Source: an uncultured Pelagibacteraceae bacterium | Lineage (GTDB): Bacteria > Pseudomonadota > Alphaproteobacteria > Pelagibacterales > Pelagibacteraceae | Direction of reading: 5' to 3' | NCBI GenBank assembly: GCA_902523185.1 | Contig: CABYYJ010000002.1 | Span: 1 to 64,000, forward strand | DNA length: 64,000 nt | Part shown: positions 27,967 to 37,078 of the stretch, in pieces | How the letters are laid out: each line of letters starts with the position of its first letter | How positions within the stretch are numbered: position 1 is the first letter of the stretch | Made by a program: the position numbers and the translations under genes | Notes under the pieces: model-generated | The model's input: the letters and a program-made list of their open reading frames with translations, nothing else | Database searches by the model: none | Told to the model about the DNA's origin: nothing

Positions 27967-28388
27967 AAAAATCAATTTTAAAAATCTCTATACTAATTCT
28001 TTTTTTTGCACCAAATAATTTAATGAGTAATACTGAATTTTTTGAGGAAGGCTTAACTCTTTTTAAAAACAAAAAATTCAATGAGGCAAAATTCAAGTTC
28101 GAACAGGATATAGTTTTTAATCCAAAAAGTGAAATGTCTTACTTATATCTTTCAAAGATATTTAAAAGTTTTGAAAAAAAAAATTTGGAGGAACAAAATT
28201 TAAATACTGTCATTTTAATAAATCCAAAAAATGAAGAAGCTATTTATAATTTAGCAAAATTAAAATTAGACTCTTCAGATTATAAAAAGAGTAAAGAGTT
28301 TAACGATAGATTGATGAGTCTATGTAATAATTTTTGTGAAAAAAGTAAAAAATTGAAAAAAGAAATTGAAGATTTATCAAAAAAGTAA
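27963..28388 (+). CDS. Small TPR-like secreted or periplasmic protein
   Basis: A 141-aa protein with an N-terminal hydrophobic signal-like segment (residues 5-22, ILKISILILFFAPNNLMS) followed by about three helical repeats with tetratricopeptide character (FFEEGLTLFKNKKFNEAKFKFEQ; YLYLSKIFKSFEKKNLEEQ; EAIYNLAKLKLDSSDYKKSKEF). It overlaps guaB by 4 bp and guaA follows at once, so it is transcribed with GMP synthesis genes although nothing in it suggests that role. I assign no specific function. Confidence 0.75.
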   Translation: MKKSILKISILILFFAPNNLMSNTEFFEEGLTLFKNKKFNEAKFKFEQDIVFNPKSEMSYLYLSKIFKSFEKKNLEEQNLNTVILINPKNEEAIYNLAKLKLDSSDYKKSKEFNDRLMSLCNNFCEKSKKLKKEIEDLSKK

Positions 28389-29948
28389 ATGCAGTTTCTT
28401 GAGGATAAGAAAAAAATTTTAATTATAGACTTTGGTTCACAAGTGACAAAACTAATTGCCAGAAGAATAAGGGATTTAGGCGTTTATTCTGAAGTGATAA
28501 CCCCTACAGAAATTAAAAATATTAAAAGCTTTAATTTTATAAAAGGAATAATACTTTCGGGTGGTCCGTCATCAGTTACAAAACTTTCATTCCAAAGCAT
28601 TCCAAGAAACATATTTTTAAAAAAAATTCCAATACTTGGTATATGCTATGGCTTACAACTTATTTCTAAACTAAACGGTGGAAAAATAAAATCATCGAAA
28701 AAAAGGAGAGAATTTGGAAGAGCTTACATTTTCAAAAAAAAGGACTCATTATTAACTAAAAATTTTTTTAAACCAAAAATGTCTGTATGGATGAGCCATG
28801 AAGATGCAGTAGTAAAATTGCCAAAAAACTTTTCTGCAGTTGCGTATACTAAAGACTCGAAACTAACTATTATAGAAAATAAAAAGCAGAAAATTTATGG
28901 TGTCCAATTCCACCCTGAAGTAACACATACTCAAAATGGAGAACAAATATTTAAAAATTTTTTATTTTCAATTTGTAAATTAAGAAAAAATTGGAGTGTC
29001 GTATCACAAAAAAAGCGTCTTATTAAAGAATTAAAAAATACAATTAAAAAAGATAAAGTAATTTGTGCTTTATCGGGAGGGGTTGACAGCAGTGTAGTTG
29101 CTTTATTAATAAACAAAGCAATTAAAAAAAATTTAATTTGCATTATGGTTGATACAGGACTTATGAGAAAAAATGAGTTTAAGTATACTTACAAAATTTA
29201 CAAAAAAAAATATGGTCTTAATATAAAACTGATTGATGCTTCAAAAATTTTTTTGAAAAAGCTTAAAAATATTTCAAATCCTGAAAAAAAAAGAAAAATT
29301 ATTGGGAGTTTATTTATTAAGATATTTGAGAGAGAAGCAAAAAAATATCAAAATGTAAAATATTTAGCGCAAGGGACACTTTATCCTGATATAATAGAAA
29401 GTAAATCCTCAACAGGAAGCAAAACTTCAAAAATAAAATCTCATCACAATGTGGGAGGGTTGCCGAAAAAAATGAATTTTAAACTAATCGAGCCATTAAA
29501 GGAGCTTTTCAAAGATGAAGTGAGAGTTTTAGGAAAATCGTTAGGTCTCTCAAAAGATATATCTAATAGGCATCCTTTTCCTGGACCTGGTCTTGCTATA
29601 AGAATAATAGGAAATATAACTCAAGAAAAAATCAAAATACTTCAAGAAGCAGACCAAATTTATATAAAAGAGTTAAATAAAAACAAACTTTATGACAAAA
29701 TTTGGCAAGCTTATGCAGCCCTCCTTCCTATTAAAACTGTTGGAGTCATGGGAGACTCAAGAACTTATGAGTATACTTGTTTGATAAGAGCCGTAACTTC
29801 TGAAGATGGAATGACAGCTGACTATTTCAACTTTCCAAAGGAGTTTTTAGATAAGATTTCCAATAAAATTGTAAATAATGTTAAAGGAATTAATAGAGTA
29901 GTATATGATATAAGTTCTAAACCACCGAGTACTATTGAATTAGAATAG
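28389..29948 (+). CDS. guaA: GMP synthase (glutamine-hydrolysing)
   Basis: It aminates XMP to GMP. The 519-aa protein has the class I glutamine amidotransferase domain (GGPSSV, nucleophile Cys in GICYGLQ near residue 84, FHPEVTH), the ATP pyrophosphatase domain ([12 protein letters not shown] near 228) and the C-terminal dimerisation domain ([19 protein letters not shown]-like end KPPSTIELE). It follows guaB and the small TPR gene, completing IMP to GMP within one transcript. Confidence 0.97.
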   Translation: MQFLEDKKKILIIDFGSQVTKLIARRIRDLGVYSEVITPTEIKNIKSFNFIKGIILSGGPSSVTKLSFQSIPRNIFLKKIPILGICYGLQLISKLNGGKIKSSKKRREFGRAYIFKKKDSLLTKNFFKPKMSVWMSHEDAVVKLPKNFSAVAYTKDSKLTIIENKKQKIYGVQFHPEVTHTQNGEQIFKNFLFSICKLRKNWSVVSQKKRLIKELKNTIKKDKVICALSGGVDSSVVALLINKAIKKNLICIMVDTGLMRKNEFKYTYKIYKKKYGLNIKLIDASKIFLKKLKNISNPEKKRKIIGSLFIKIFEREAKKYQNVKYLAQGTLYPDIIESKSSTGSKTSKIKSHHNVGGLPKKMNFKLIEPLKELFKDEVRVLGKSLGLSKDISNRHPFPGPGLAIRIIGNITQEKIKILQEADQIYIKELNKNKLYDKIWQAYAALLPIKTVGVMGDSRTYEYTCLIRAVTSEDGMTADYFNFPKEFLDKISNKIVNNVKGINRVVYDISSKPPSTIELE

Positions 29949-29958
29949 AAATTTTACA

Positions 29959-30753
29959 ATGAATATTAAAATAAAAAAAATTTTAAAAAAAAAGAGCAAA
30001 TCGAAAATTGTAAGTTTGACTGCTTATTCAAAAAATATTGCTGGAATTTTAGATAAATACGTCGATATTATTTTAGTGGGTGACTCGATGGCTAATGTTC
30101 TTTATGGTTTGAAAAATACTCATAAAATTACATTAGACAATATAATTCAACACACAATAAGTGTAAAAAGAGGTGTAAAAAAATCACTTCTAGTGGTTGA
30201 TATGCCTAAAGGAACATACAAAAATAAAATTGAGGCAAAAAAAAATGCGAAATTAATTTTAAATTCAACCAATTGTGATGCGGTAAAATTGGAAAGTAAT
30301 TCTAAAAATTTCGATATAATTAAGGAACTTGTAAATTCAAAAATACCTGTGATGGGACATATAGGATATACTCCACAGTTTAAAAATAAGTTTAAAATTG
30401 AGGGAAAAAGTAAAAAAAGTTCTAACAAACTTTTTAAAGAAGCATTATTAATCGAAAAAGCAGGTGCATTTGCAATCGTGTTGGAGTGTGTAGCCTCAAA
30501 AACCTCAAAACTGATAACTGATACTCTTAAGATACCTACAATTGGCATAGGTTCCTCAAATTACTGTGATGGACAAATTTTGGTAACGGATGATATGCTA
30601 GGCCTAAGCGGGTTTTATCCAAGATTCGTAAAAAAATATGTTTCTTTAAATAGATTAATTGATAAAGCTGTTAAAAAATATACCAGGGATGTAAAATTAG
30701 ATAAATTTCCTACAAAAAAAAATTTTTTAGATGGATCAAAATTTGGAAAATAA
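29959..30753 (+). CDS. panB: 3-methyl-2-oxobutanoate hydroxymethyltransferase
   Basis: It forms ketopantoate from alpha-ketoisovalerate and methylene-tetrahydrofolate in pantothenate/CoA synthesis. The 264-aa length is normal. Family motifs are SLTAYSKNIAGILDK, LVGDSMANVLYG (metal-binding Asp), DMPKGTY, VKLES, MGHIGYTPQ and the catalytic Glu in FAIVLECV. No panC is adjacent. Its 3' end overlaps the next gene by 23 bp. Confidence 0.94.
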   Translation: MNIKIKKILKKKSKSKIVSLTAYSKNIAGILDKYVDIILVGDSMANVLYGLKNTHKITLDNIIQHTISVKRGVKKSLLVVDMPKGTYKNKIEAKKNAKLILNSTNCDAVKLESNSKNFDIIKELVNSKIPVMGHIGYTPQFKNKFKIEGKSKKSSNKLFKEALLIEKAGAFAIVLECVASKTSKLITDTLKIPTIGIGSSNYCDGQILVTDDMLGLSGFYPRFVKKYVSLNRLIDKAVKKYTRDVKLDKFPTKKNFLDGSKFGK

Positions 30754-31240
30754 CAAATCTTTTAAGAATAAAGCAATTTTATTTTTTAATGAGAATAAAA
30801 TTAAAATCATTTTTCTTATTTTTTCTTTACTTACAGTAATAATATTTTTTTTATTTTTAAGTATAAACAATGAAAAGAAAAATAATCTTATTGCAGAACA
30901 ATATATTCAAGCAGGAATTCACTTATCTTCAGGACAGAGAAATAAATCAATAAAAATTTATGAAAATATAATATTTAGTAAAAATCAGTTTTATTCTATT
31001 TTAGCTTTAAACACAATACTAGAAAAAAAACTTGTATCTGATGAAAAAAAGATTTTAGATTATTTTGATGTCATTGAAGGTTTAGATATTCCCACAGATA
31101 GGAAAGATTTAATTTTATTGAAAAAATCTTTATATTTTATGAAAAACTCACAGCAAGAAAAAGCAAAAAAAATTCTGCAGGAACTTGTTGAAAAAAACTC
31201 ACAACTTAAAAACTTAGCAAAAGAAATTCTATCCGAATAA
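30731..31240 (+). CDS. YfgM-like membrane-anchored TPR protein
   Basis: A 169-aa protein with a short cytoplasmic N-terminus, one membrane span (about residues 23-45, IKIIFLIFSLLTVIIFFLFL) and a C-terminal domain of TPR-like helices (AEQYIQAGIHLSSGQRNKSIKIYENII). This architecture and its place directly before a BamB-like lipoprotein match YfgM-type proteins, which link the Sec translocon to periplasmic chaperones. The start overlaps panB by 23 bp; no better start is evident. Sequence similarity is only at the architecture level, so the call is moderate. Confidence 0.65.
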   Translation: MDQNLENNKSFKNKAILFFNENKIKIIFLIFSLLTVIIFFLFLSINNEKKNNLIAEQYIQAGIHLSSGQRNKSIKIYENIIFSKNQFYSILALNTILEKKLVSDEKKILDYFDVIEGLDIPTDRKDLILLKKSLYFMKNSQQEKAKKILQELVEKNSQLKNLAKEILSE

Positions 31241-31246
31241 AAATAA

Positions 31247-32575
31247 ATGAAATTATTCTTAAGTTTGATATTAACTTTATTAATTTTAGGTTGTTCATTT
31301 GACAACAAATCTGGTATTTGGAATAATAAAAATAATCCAAGACAAAATTTCAAAAAAAATCTTTTTGCAGATTTTAAATCATTATCTTCAAAAAATAGAT
31401 CTTTTAATGAAACTATTCCTATAAAAGATGGAGATATTGTAAATTTTTCCCCTCAGATAAAAAATAATAGCTGGAACGACATTTTTTATGATCAAACAAA
31501 CAACACTTTAAATTTTCAATACAATAATTCTAATAAGCTTATTTATAAATCTAAAAAGTTAACAAGAGGTAGCACAGGAAATTATCTTTTATTGAATAAT
31601 GACAATGTAATTTTGAATACTGAAAAAGGTGATATTATTTTTTATTCATTAAATAATAATAAAATCATAAATAAATTTAATTTTTATAAAAAGAAATTTA
31701 AAAAAATTCCAAAAAAATTAAATTTTGTTGTTGAAAATAATATAGTCTATATTTCAGATAATTTAGGTTATCTGTATTCATTTGACTATATCTCAAATAA
31801 AGTACTTTGGGCTAAAAACTATAAAATTCCTTTTAGATCAAATTTAAAATTATCCAAAAATAAATTAATAGCTGCTAATCAAAATAATATTTTGTATTTT
31901 TTTGATAAAAATAATGGCGATATATTAAAATTAATTCCAACAGAAGAGACAAATGTTAAAAATCAATTTAGAAATAATATTTCAACAAATTTAAACCAAA
32001 CTTTTTTTCTAAACACATATGGCTCTTTGTACGCCGTGAACAATCAAACAATGAAAATTTCATGGTTTATTAATTTAAATCAGTCAAATAACTTAAACCC
32101 AAGTAATCTCTTTTTAGGTAATCATCTTGTTAATTATATGGATAAAATTATTGTTTCATCGAATAATTTTTCATATGTTTTAAATAAAAATAATGGTCAA
32201 ATCATTTCAAAAAAAAATTTTTCTTCTTTTATAAAGCCGACTGTTAATAACTATAACATTTTCTGGATTACAAAAAATAATTTACTTATAGCATATAATT
32301 TAAAAAGCAAAAAAATTATTTACTCTTACGATCTTGATAAGATGATTTCTGATTTCCTTAAAATAAAAAAAAAAAAAGCTGAATTTATGTCAATTATTAT
32401 TGCTGGAAATAAAATAAATATATTTTTAAATAATTCTTATGTTCTAAAATTGAATTCTAATGGTGAACTTATAGATGTAATTAAACTTCCCACTAAAATA
32501 AAATCATACCCAACATTTTATAAAAATAAACTAATTTATTTAAATAAAAAAAATAAAATTTTCATTATTAATTAA
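31247..32575 (+). CDS. bamB: BamB-like outer-membrane lipoprotein, PQQ-type beta-propeller
   Basis: A 442-aa lipoprotein. The N-terminal signal ends in a lipobox LILGC (Cys about residue 16). The remainder is a chain of beta-propeller blades with alternating short hydrophobic strands and turns, such as GYLYSFDYISNKVLWAKNY, NNILYFFDKNNGDILKL and GSLYAVNNQTMKISWFINL, each with the W/aromatic closing position of PQQ-like repeats. BamB assists the BAM complex in folding outer-membrane proteins. The YfgM-BamB order is conserved in proteobacteria. The usual next gene, der, is missing. The protein is very Asn/Lys-rich. Confidence 0.82.
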   Translation: MKLFLSLILTLLILGCSFDNKSGIWNNKNNPRQNFKKNLFADFKSLSSKNRSFNETIPIKDGDIVNFSPQIKNNSWNDIFYDQTNNTLNFQYNNSNKLIYKSKKLTRGSTGNYLLLNNDNVILNTEKGDIIFYSLNNNKIINKFNFYKKKFKKIPKKLNFVVENNIVYISDNLGYLYSFDYISNKVLWAKNYKIPFRSNLKLSKNKLIAANQNNILYFFDKNNGDILKLIPTEETNVKNQFRNNISTNLNQTFFLNTYGSLYAVNNQTMKISWFINLNQSNNLNPSNLFLGNHLVNYMDKIIVSSNNFSYVLNKNNGQIISKKNFSSFIKPTVNNYNIFWITKNNLLIAYNLKSKKIIYSYDLDKMISDFLKIKKKKAEFMSIIIAGNKINIFLNNSYVLKLNSNGELIDVIKLPTKIKSYPTFYKNKLIYLNKKNKIFIIN

Positions 32576-34071
32576 TTATTAGATTTACCACTTAATAGAG
32601 ATAATTGCTTAACTTTAAGTCCTCTTAATTTATCCGAAGGCTTAACAGGATATTCTCCTGTGAAATAATGATCACTGAATTGTGGGTAATTTGAATTTCT
32701 TCTCGTTCCTGTTAAAGCTTTGTACATTCCATTTAAACTTAGAAATTTTAGACTTTTTGCTTTTATATAATTACACATTTCGGCTGTACTTTTTTCGTTT
32801 GCTAAAAGTTCCTCCCTAGTAGGCATATCTACTCCGTAGAAGTCTGGATATCTAATCTCAGGGCATGCAATTCTTACATGTACTTCTTTTGCTCCACTTT
32901 CATAAAGCATTTTAACAATCTTATTACAAGTTGTCCCCCTCACCAAAGAGTCGTCTATTAAAATAATTGATTTATTTTTAACAATTGTTCTTGTTGAGCT
33001 TAGTTTGAGTTTTACACCTAAACTTCTAATATTTTGAGAAGGTTCGATAAACGTTCTGCCTACGTAATGATTTCTTATAAGACCAAGATCGAATGGTTTT
33101 CTTGATTTTTCAGCAAACCCTATTGCAGCTGGCACACCAGAGTCTGGAACAGGTACAACTAAATCTGCATTTAAATCAGTCTCATTAGCTAACTCCAATC
33201 CTAAATTTTTTCTATATTCATAAGCACATTTTCCGTTAATTAAACTGTCAGGCCTTGCAAAATAAATGTACTCGAAAATACATGGTCTGGATTTTTGTTT
33301 AGGGAAAGGTTTTATACTTTTAAGTGTATTGTTTTCGATTATTACTATTTCACCATTTTCTACATCTCTTATGTATGATGCACCTACAATATCTAAGGCG
33401 CAAGTCTCTGAGGCAAAAATATAGGAATTTTTTAATTTTCCTATGACTAAAGGTCTGATTCCAAAAGGGTCACGTACACCAACTAGTTTTTTATTTGTCA
33501 TAAGAATTAAAGAGTACCCCCCTTGAATTTGGAAAAGTACATCAATTAATTTTTCTAAAAACTTCTCTCTTTTTGATTTAGCAATTAATTGCACTATTGT
33601 TTCCGTGTCACTAGTTGTCCTAAAAATTGCACCTTCCTTGACTAAATCCTCTCTAAGTAATAATGCGTTAGTTAAATTTCCATTATGGGCTAAACTTAAA
33701 CCACCCATGTGTAAATCAGCGAAAAAAGGCTGTATATTCCTTAATGAAGTTTCACCAGTAGTCGAATATCTATTATGTCCAATAGCAAAAAATCCTGGTA
33801 ATTTTTTTAAAGTTTCTTGATCAGTAAAATGATCACCTACTAAACCATGCCTTTTTTCTGAATGATAATTTTTTCCATCAAAAGAAACTATACCACATCC
33901 TTCTTGTCCTCTATGTTGTAAGGCATGTAAACCCAAAGCTACTAAAGCAGACGCGTCCTCATGGTTTGATATACCAAATATTCCACACTCCTCCTTTAAT
34001 TTATCAAAATTAAATTTTTTCAATTTTTTCTTTCGTATCAATGAATTCCTCGCTTGAGGGAAATTCTTCAA
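32572..34071 (-). CDS. purF: Amidophosphoribosyltransferase
   Basis: It carries out the first committed purine step: PRPP plus glutamine to phosphoribosylamine. The Ntn-type glutaminase begins at the nucleophile Cys in EECGIFGI (about residue 29 of this frame), so some N-terminal residues must be removed in maturation. ALQHRGQEGCG, HNRYSTTG, SDTETIVQ and the PRPP motif IILIDDSLVRGTTCNKIV are present. The ATG at 34071 overlaps cvpA by 62 bp; TTG codons at 34041 and 34023 are alternative starts with less overlap. Gene order cvpA-purF is widely conserved. Confidence 0.96.
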   Translation of the reverse strand: MKNFPQARNSLIRKKKLKKFNFDKLKEECGIFGISNHEDASALVALGLHALQHRGQEGCGIVSFDGKNYHSEKRHGLVGDHFTDQETLKKLPGFFAIGHNRYSTTGETSLRNIQPFFADLHMGGLSLAHNGNLTNALLLREDLVKEGAIFRTTSDTETIVQLIAKSKREKFLEKLIDVLFQIQGGYSLILMTNKKLVGVRDPFGIRPLVIGKLKNSYIFASETCALDIVGASYIRDVENGEIVIIENNTLKSIKPFPKQKSRPCIFEYIYFARPDSLINGKCAYEYRKNLGLELANETDLNADLVVPVPDSGVPAAIGFAEKSRKPFDLGLIRNHYVGRTFIEPSQNIRSLGVKLKLSSTRTIVKNKSIILIDDSLVRGTTCNKIVKMLYESGAKEVHVRIACPEIRYPDFYGVDMPTREELLANEKSTAEMCNYIKAKSLKFLSLNGMYKALTGTRRNSNYPQFSDHYFTGEYPVKPSDKLRGLKVKQLSLLSGKSNN

Positions 34072-34582
34072 TTAGGATTTCACTTCCTTTACTAATAATA
34101 TAAAATGAAATAGCCTTCTCAGCAGATATATCCCAATTTTTATAGGGATAAAACCAATTTAATATAGAGAATACACAAACACTCACAACATAACCTTTAA
34201 AAATACCAAATAATAAGCCAAAAGTTTTATCTATAGACCCAACCCCAGTCCATGTGACCGCCCTGCTAAAAGCCTTTCCAATTAAAATCGTTAAAAATAA
34301 AGTGAGAAAAAAAATTACTACTCCTAGTCCAACATTATTTATAAAATCAGACTCGATATATTCTCTTACTGTAGGTTGAAATTTTGGAACCAAAATTATT
34401 GTAATAACAGTTGAAAAAACCCACTTCATGAAAGAAATTAAACTCAAAGTGAAACCTTTTAAAAAACATTGAATTGTAAAATAAATTAAAATCGCAGAGG
34501 CTGCAATATCAAACAAATTAAAGTTATTGATAAAATTTTCCAAAATATTATAATTCGTTTTTAGACTGAGTATCTTTACCAA
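34010..34582 (-). CDS. cvpA: CvpA-family inner-membrane protein
   Basis: A 190-aa protein with four hydrophobic segments in its first 140 residues, including the FDIAASAILIYFTIQCFLKGF and GVGSIDKTFGLLFGIFKGYVV signatures of the CvpA (colicin V production) family. CvpA proteins sit upstream of purF in many bacteria and are linked to envelope homeostasis, but the molecular role is uncertain. It overlaps the end of the exporter gene upstream by 35 bp and purF downstream by up to 62 bp, so the three genes are one transcript. Confidence 0.85.
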   Translation of the reverse strand: MVKILSLKTNYNILENFINNFNLFDIAASAILIYFTIQCFLKGFTLSLISFMKWVFSTVITIILVPKFQPTVREYIESDFINNVGLGVVIFFLTLFLTILIGKAFSRAVTWTGVGSIDKTFGLLFGIFKGYVVSVCVFSILNWFYPYKNWDISAEKAISFYIISKGSEILIEEFPSSEEFIDTKEKIEKI

Positions 34583-37025
34583 AGGGTTTATAGATCAATA
34601 ATAATCTAGGAAGCAAAGTCAATACTGAAATCATTGCCAATAACATTGCTATCCCAGTAAAAATACCGAAATAGATAGTTGGAATAAAATTTGATAATAT
34701 AAGAATTGAGAATCCAAATACTATTGTAATGGAAGTGTTCAATATAGCTATACCAACAGTACTATGACACCTATCTAAAGTTTTATCATAGCTTTTAATT
34801 TTTTTATACTCTTCTTTAAACCTATAAATATAATGTATACTATTATCTACAGCTATACCAATAGTGATAGCAGCAATAGTAATTGTCATCATATCTAGGG
34901 GAATATTCAAGAGACCAATTATTCCGAGAATAAAAAAAGCAGCAAGGAAATTTGGAACAACACCTATAATTGACAGCGCAGTATTTCTAAAAAGAATTAA
35001 AAACATTATAAATATTCCTAACATAACTATTCCAAGTGTCAGTATTTGTGATTTAAAAAGACTTTGTAACAAATTATTAAATATTATTAATACGCCAGCA
35101 AGTTTGTATTCTTCGTTGTTCAATCCGAGAGTATTTATTTCAGAGTTTATTTTATTAATAAGGTCGTTTCTCCTTAAATCTTTTAATGAGTCTTTAATTC
35201 TAACAGAAATTCTAGCCTCGTTATTTTCAACTGAAATGTAAGGTGATATTATTTCTTGTTTAATTTCTTCTGGAATCTTGCTGTATAAAACTGCTATTTC
35301 TAAACTTTGTAATTCTTTTTTATTTAAATCTTCAGCAACCCTCAATATCGAGCCAAATGATAGAACTTTTCCTATTTCTGGTAAAGAGTCTAAGTAATCA
35401 TGAACTTTTAATATCTTATCCATTTTATCTCTAGTAAACCAATATTTTGATCTATCTTCATTCTCATCGATATCTTCCTCCCACTCTGAAAATTGATCAT
35501 CTGTCTCAATTTTTTGTTTTGTAGGAAATTTCAAAATAATATCTAACGGTGTTGTGCCCCCTAAATCATCATCAATTTTTTTCATACCTTTGTAGATTTC
35601 CGTCTCTTTATCAAAATAGTTAATAAAACTATTCTCTACTTGAAGTTTAGCTATACCACCTATGCTTAATCCAATTATAAAAATTGTAGAACCAAATAAA
35701 AAAATACGACTTTTTTTTGCAATAGATCCAAGTAAAGAGGTAATTAAAGATTTTTCAGTATCTTTAAGATTAATTTCTTGATCTGTTGAAAAAATATTTA
35801 ATAACGAAGGTAAAAGCAAAAAGGTTACTATTAAGGAAACTATTAATCCTAAAGTCATCATCAATCCAAAATCCATAATAGGTTTAATACCACTAAAAAT
35901 TAAAGATAAAAAAGCACATATTGTAGTTAAAACAGTGTAGAGAATTGGAAGCATCATTTTTTTACTAGCTTCAAATACAGCTTCATTTTTTGACATTGCA
36001 GGAAATTCCTTTTTTAATTGTAAGAACCTTACAGTTAAATGAATATTCATGGCCATATTTAATATCAACATTAGGGCAATAAAATTTGAAGAAATTACAG
36101 TTACCTTCCAACCAAGCAATCCTAATAAGCCAATCATTATAATCACAGATGTTGCACAACCTATTAATGGCATTGCTACCCATTTTAAATTTTTAAAGAT
36201 AAGCCAGAGAGTTAAAATAATAAAAATTAAAACACCTATACCGAAAACTATAATATCGCTTTTGATAAAACTCATCATATCATCTGCTATCATTGGAATT
36301 CCACCTAAGTGAATTTTAGCATTTTCACCATATTTGTTAATTACGTCTCTTATTTCGTTTATATTTTGATGATTTCTAATATTATATAAATTTTTATAAT
36401 CTTCGTATTCTTCCAAAAACTTTTTATAATTTACACGCTCTTCTTTACTCAAACCCGACTCTTTGATTTGGTTAAAATATTTATCTTTGATTTTTAAATA
36501 TTCAGCTAATCTTTCATCTTTTTTTAAATAAACAACAATTCCTGAAGTTTTACCGTCTTCGCTTATTACATAATTCTTATATATTGGACTATTTAAAATT
36601 TCTTCAAAACCCCTTTTTCTATCTATCTCGGGATATGACAGCGTTTTGTAGTTATTAAGTCTATCCATTAAATTCTCATCAGTGCTTTTCAAAAGGGGAA
36701 CGTCTATGACAGTTATTACATTATCCACCCAGGTTAATTTTTCTATTTTTGACTTTAAAAGTTGTAAATTAAGAATTGTTTCCTTCTCTATAAAACTAGA
36801 TACCGGAGTATACGTGAGCACTAGAAATTCCTTAGATCCATATCTCTCATTTATCTCTCTTAAATATTTAAGATCTTCATCACCTTCTAAAAGCAAAGCA
36901 TCCGAGGAAGCATCTAAATTAAAATTTTTTGCTTGGTAAAGGGAAAAAATAATTATTCCAATTAATAAAAGAATGGTGAATTTTGAAAAATCTACTATAA
37001 ATTTTTTATAAATATAAGACCACAT
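34548..37025 (-). CDS. RND-superfamily (MMPL-type) exporter
   Basis: An 825-aa inner-membrane protein with the RND repeat architecture. One transmembrane helix (about 13-30) is followed by a large periplasmic domain and five helices (about 255-410). A second half repeats this layout (TM near 445, loop, helices about 660-815). GIAVDNSIHYIYRFKEEYKK in the second half is the charged TM4-like segment typical of MMPL/SSD proteins. Substrates of such predicted exporters include lipids and hopanoids, but nothing here fixes the cargo. It sits between dnaB and cvpA, where related genomes usually have alr/radA. A 16-bp palindrome lies just before its start. Confidence 0.85.
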   Translation of the reverse strand: MWSYIYKKFIVDFSKFTILLLIGIIIFSLYQAKNFNLDASSDALLLEGDEDLKYLREINERYGSKEFLVLTYTPVSSFIEKETILNLQLLKSKIEKLTWVDNVITVIDVPLLKSTDENLMDRLNNYKTLSYPEIDRKRGFEEILNSPIYKNYVISEDGKTSGIVVYLKKDERLAEYLKIKDKYFNQIKESGLSKEERVNYKKFLEEYEDYKNLYNIRNHQNINEIRDVINKYGENAKIHLGGIPMIADDMMSFIKSDIIVFGIGVLIFIILTLWLIFKNLKWVAMPLIGCATSVIIMIGLLGLLGWKVTVISSNFIALMLILNMAMNIHLTVRFLQLKKEFPAMSKNEAVFEASKKMMLPILYTVLTTICAFLSLIFSGIKPIMDFGLMMTLGLIVSLIVTFLLLPSLLNIFSTDQEINLKDTEKSLITSLLGSIAKKSRIFLFGSTIFIIGLSIGGIAKLQVENSFINYFDKETEIYKGMKKIDDDLGGTTPLDIILKFPTKQKIETDDQFSEWEEDIDENEDRSKYWFTRDKMDKILKVHDYLDSLPEIGKVLSFGSILRVAEDLNKKELQSLEIAVLYSKIPEEIKQEIISPYISVENNEARISVRIKDSLKDLRRNDLINKINSEINTLGLNNEEYKLAGVLIIFNNLLQSLFKSQILTLGIVMLGIFIMFLILFRNTALSIIGVVPNFLAAFFILGIIGLLNIPLDMMTITIAAITIGIAVDNSIHYIYRFKEEYKKIKSYDKTLDRCHSTVGIAILNTSITIVFGFSILILSNFIPTIYFGIFTGIAMLLAMISVLTLLPRLLLIYKPFGKDTQSKNEL

Positions 37026-37033
37026 TGAGATAT

Positions 37034-37049
37034 TTCAGATATATCTGAA
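37034..37049. promoter_or_regulatory. 16-bp perfect palindrome before the MMPL exporter start
   Basis: TTCAGATATATCTGAA is an exact inverted repeat ending 9 bp from the exporter start codon, in the 53-bp gap after dnaB. It could be an operator or, as RNA, a hairpin masking the ribosome site. No T tract follows on the coding strand, so a terminator is unlikely. Confidence 0.4.
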
Positions 37050-37078
37050 TTTAATTATAACTAAAGAAAAAATTAAGC

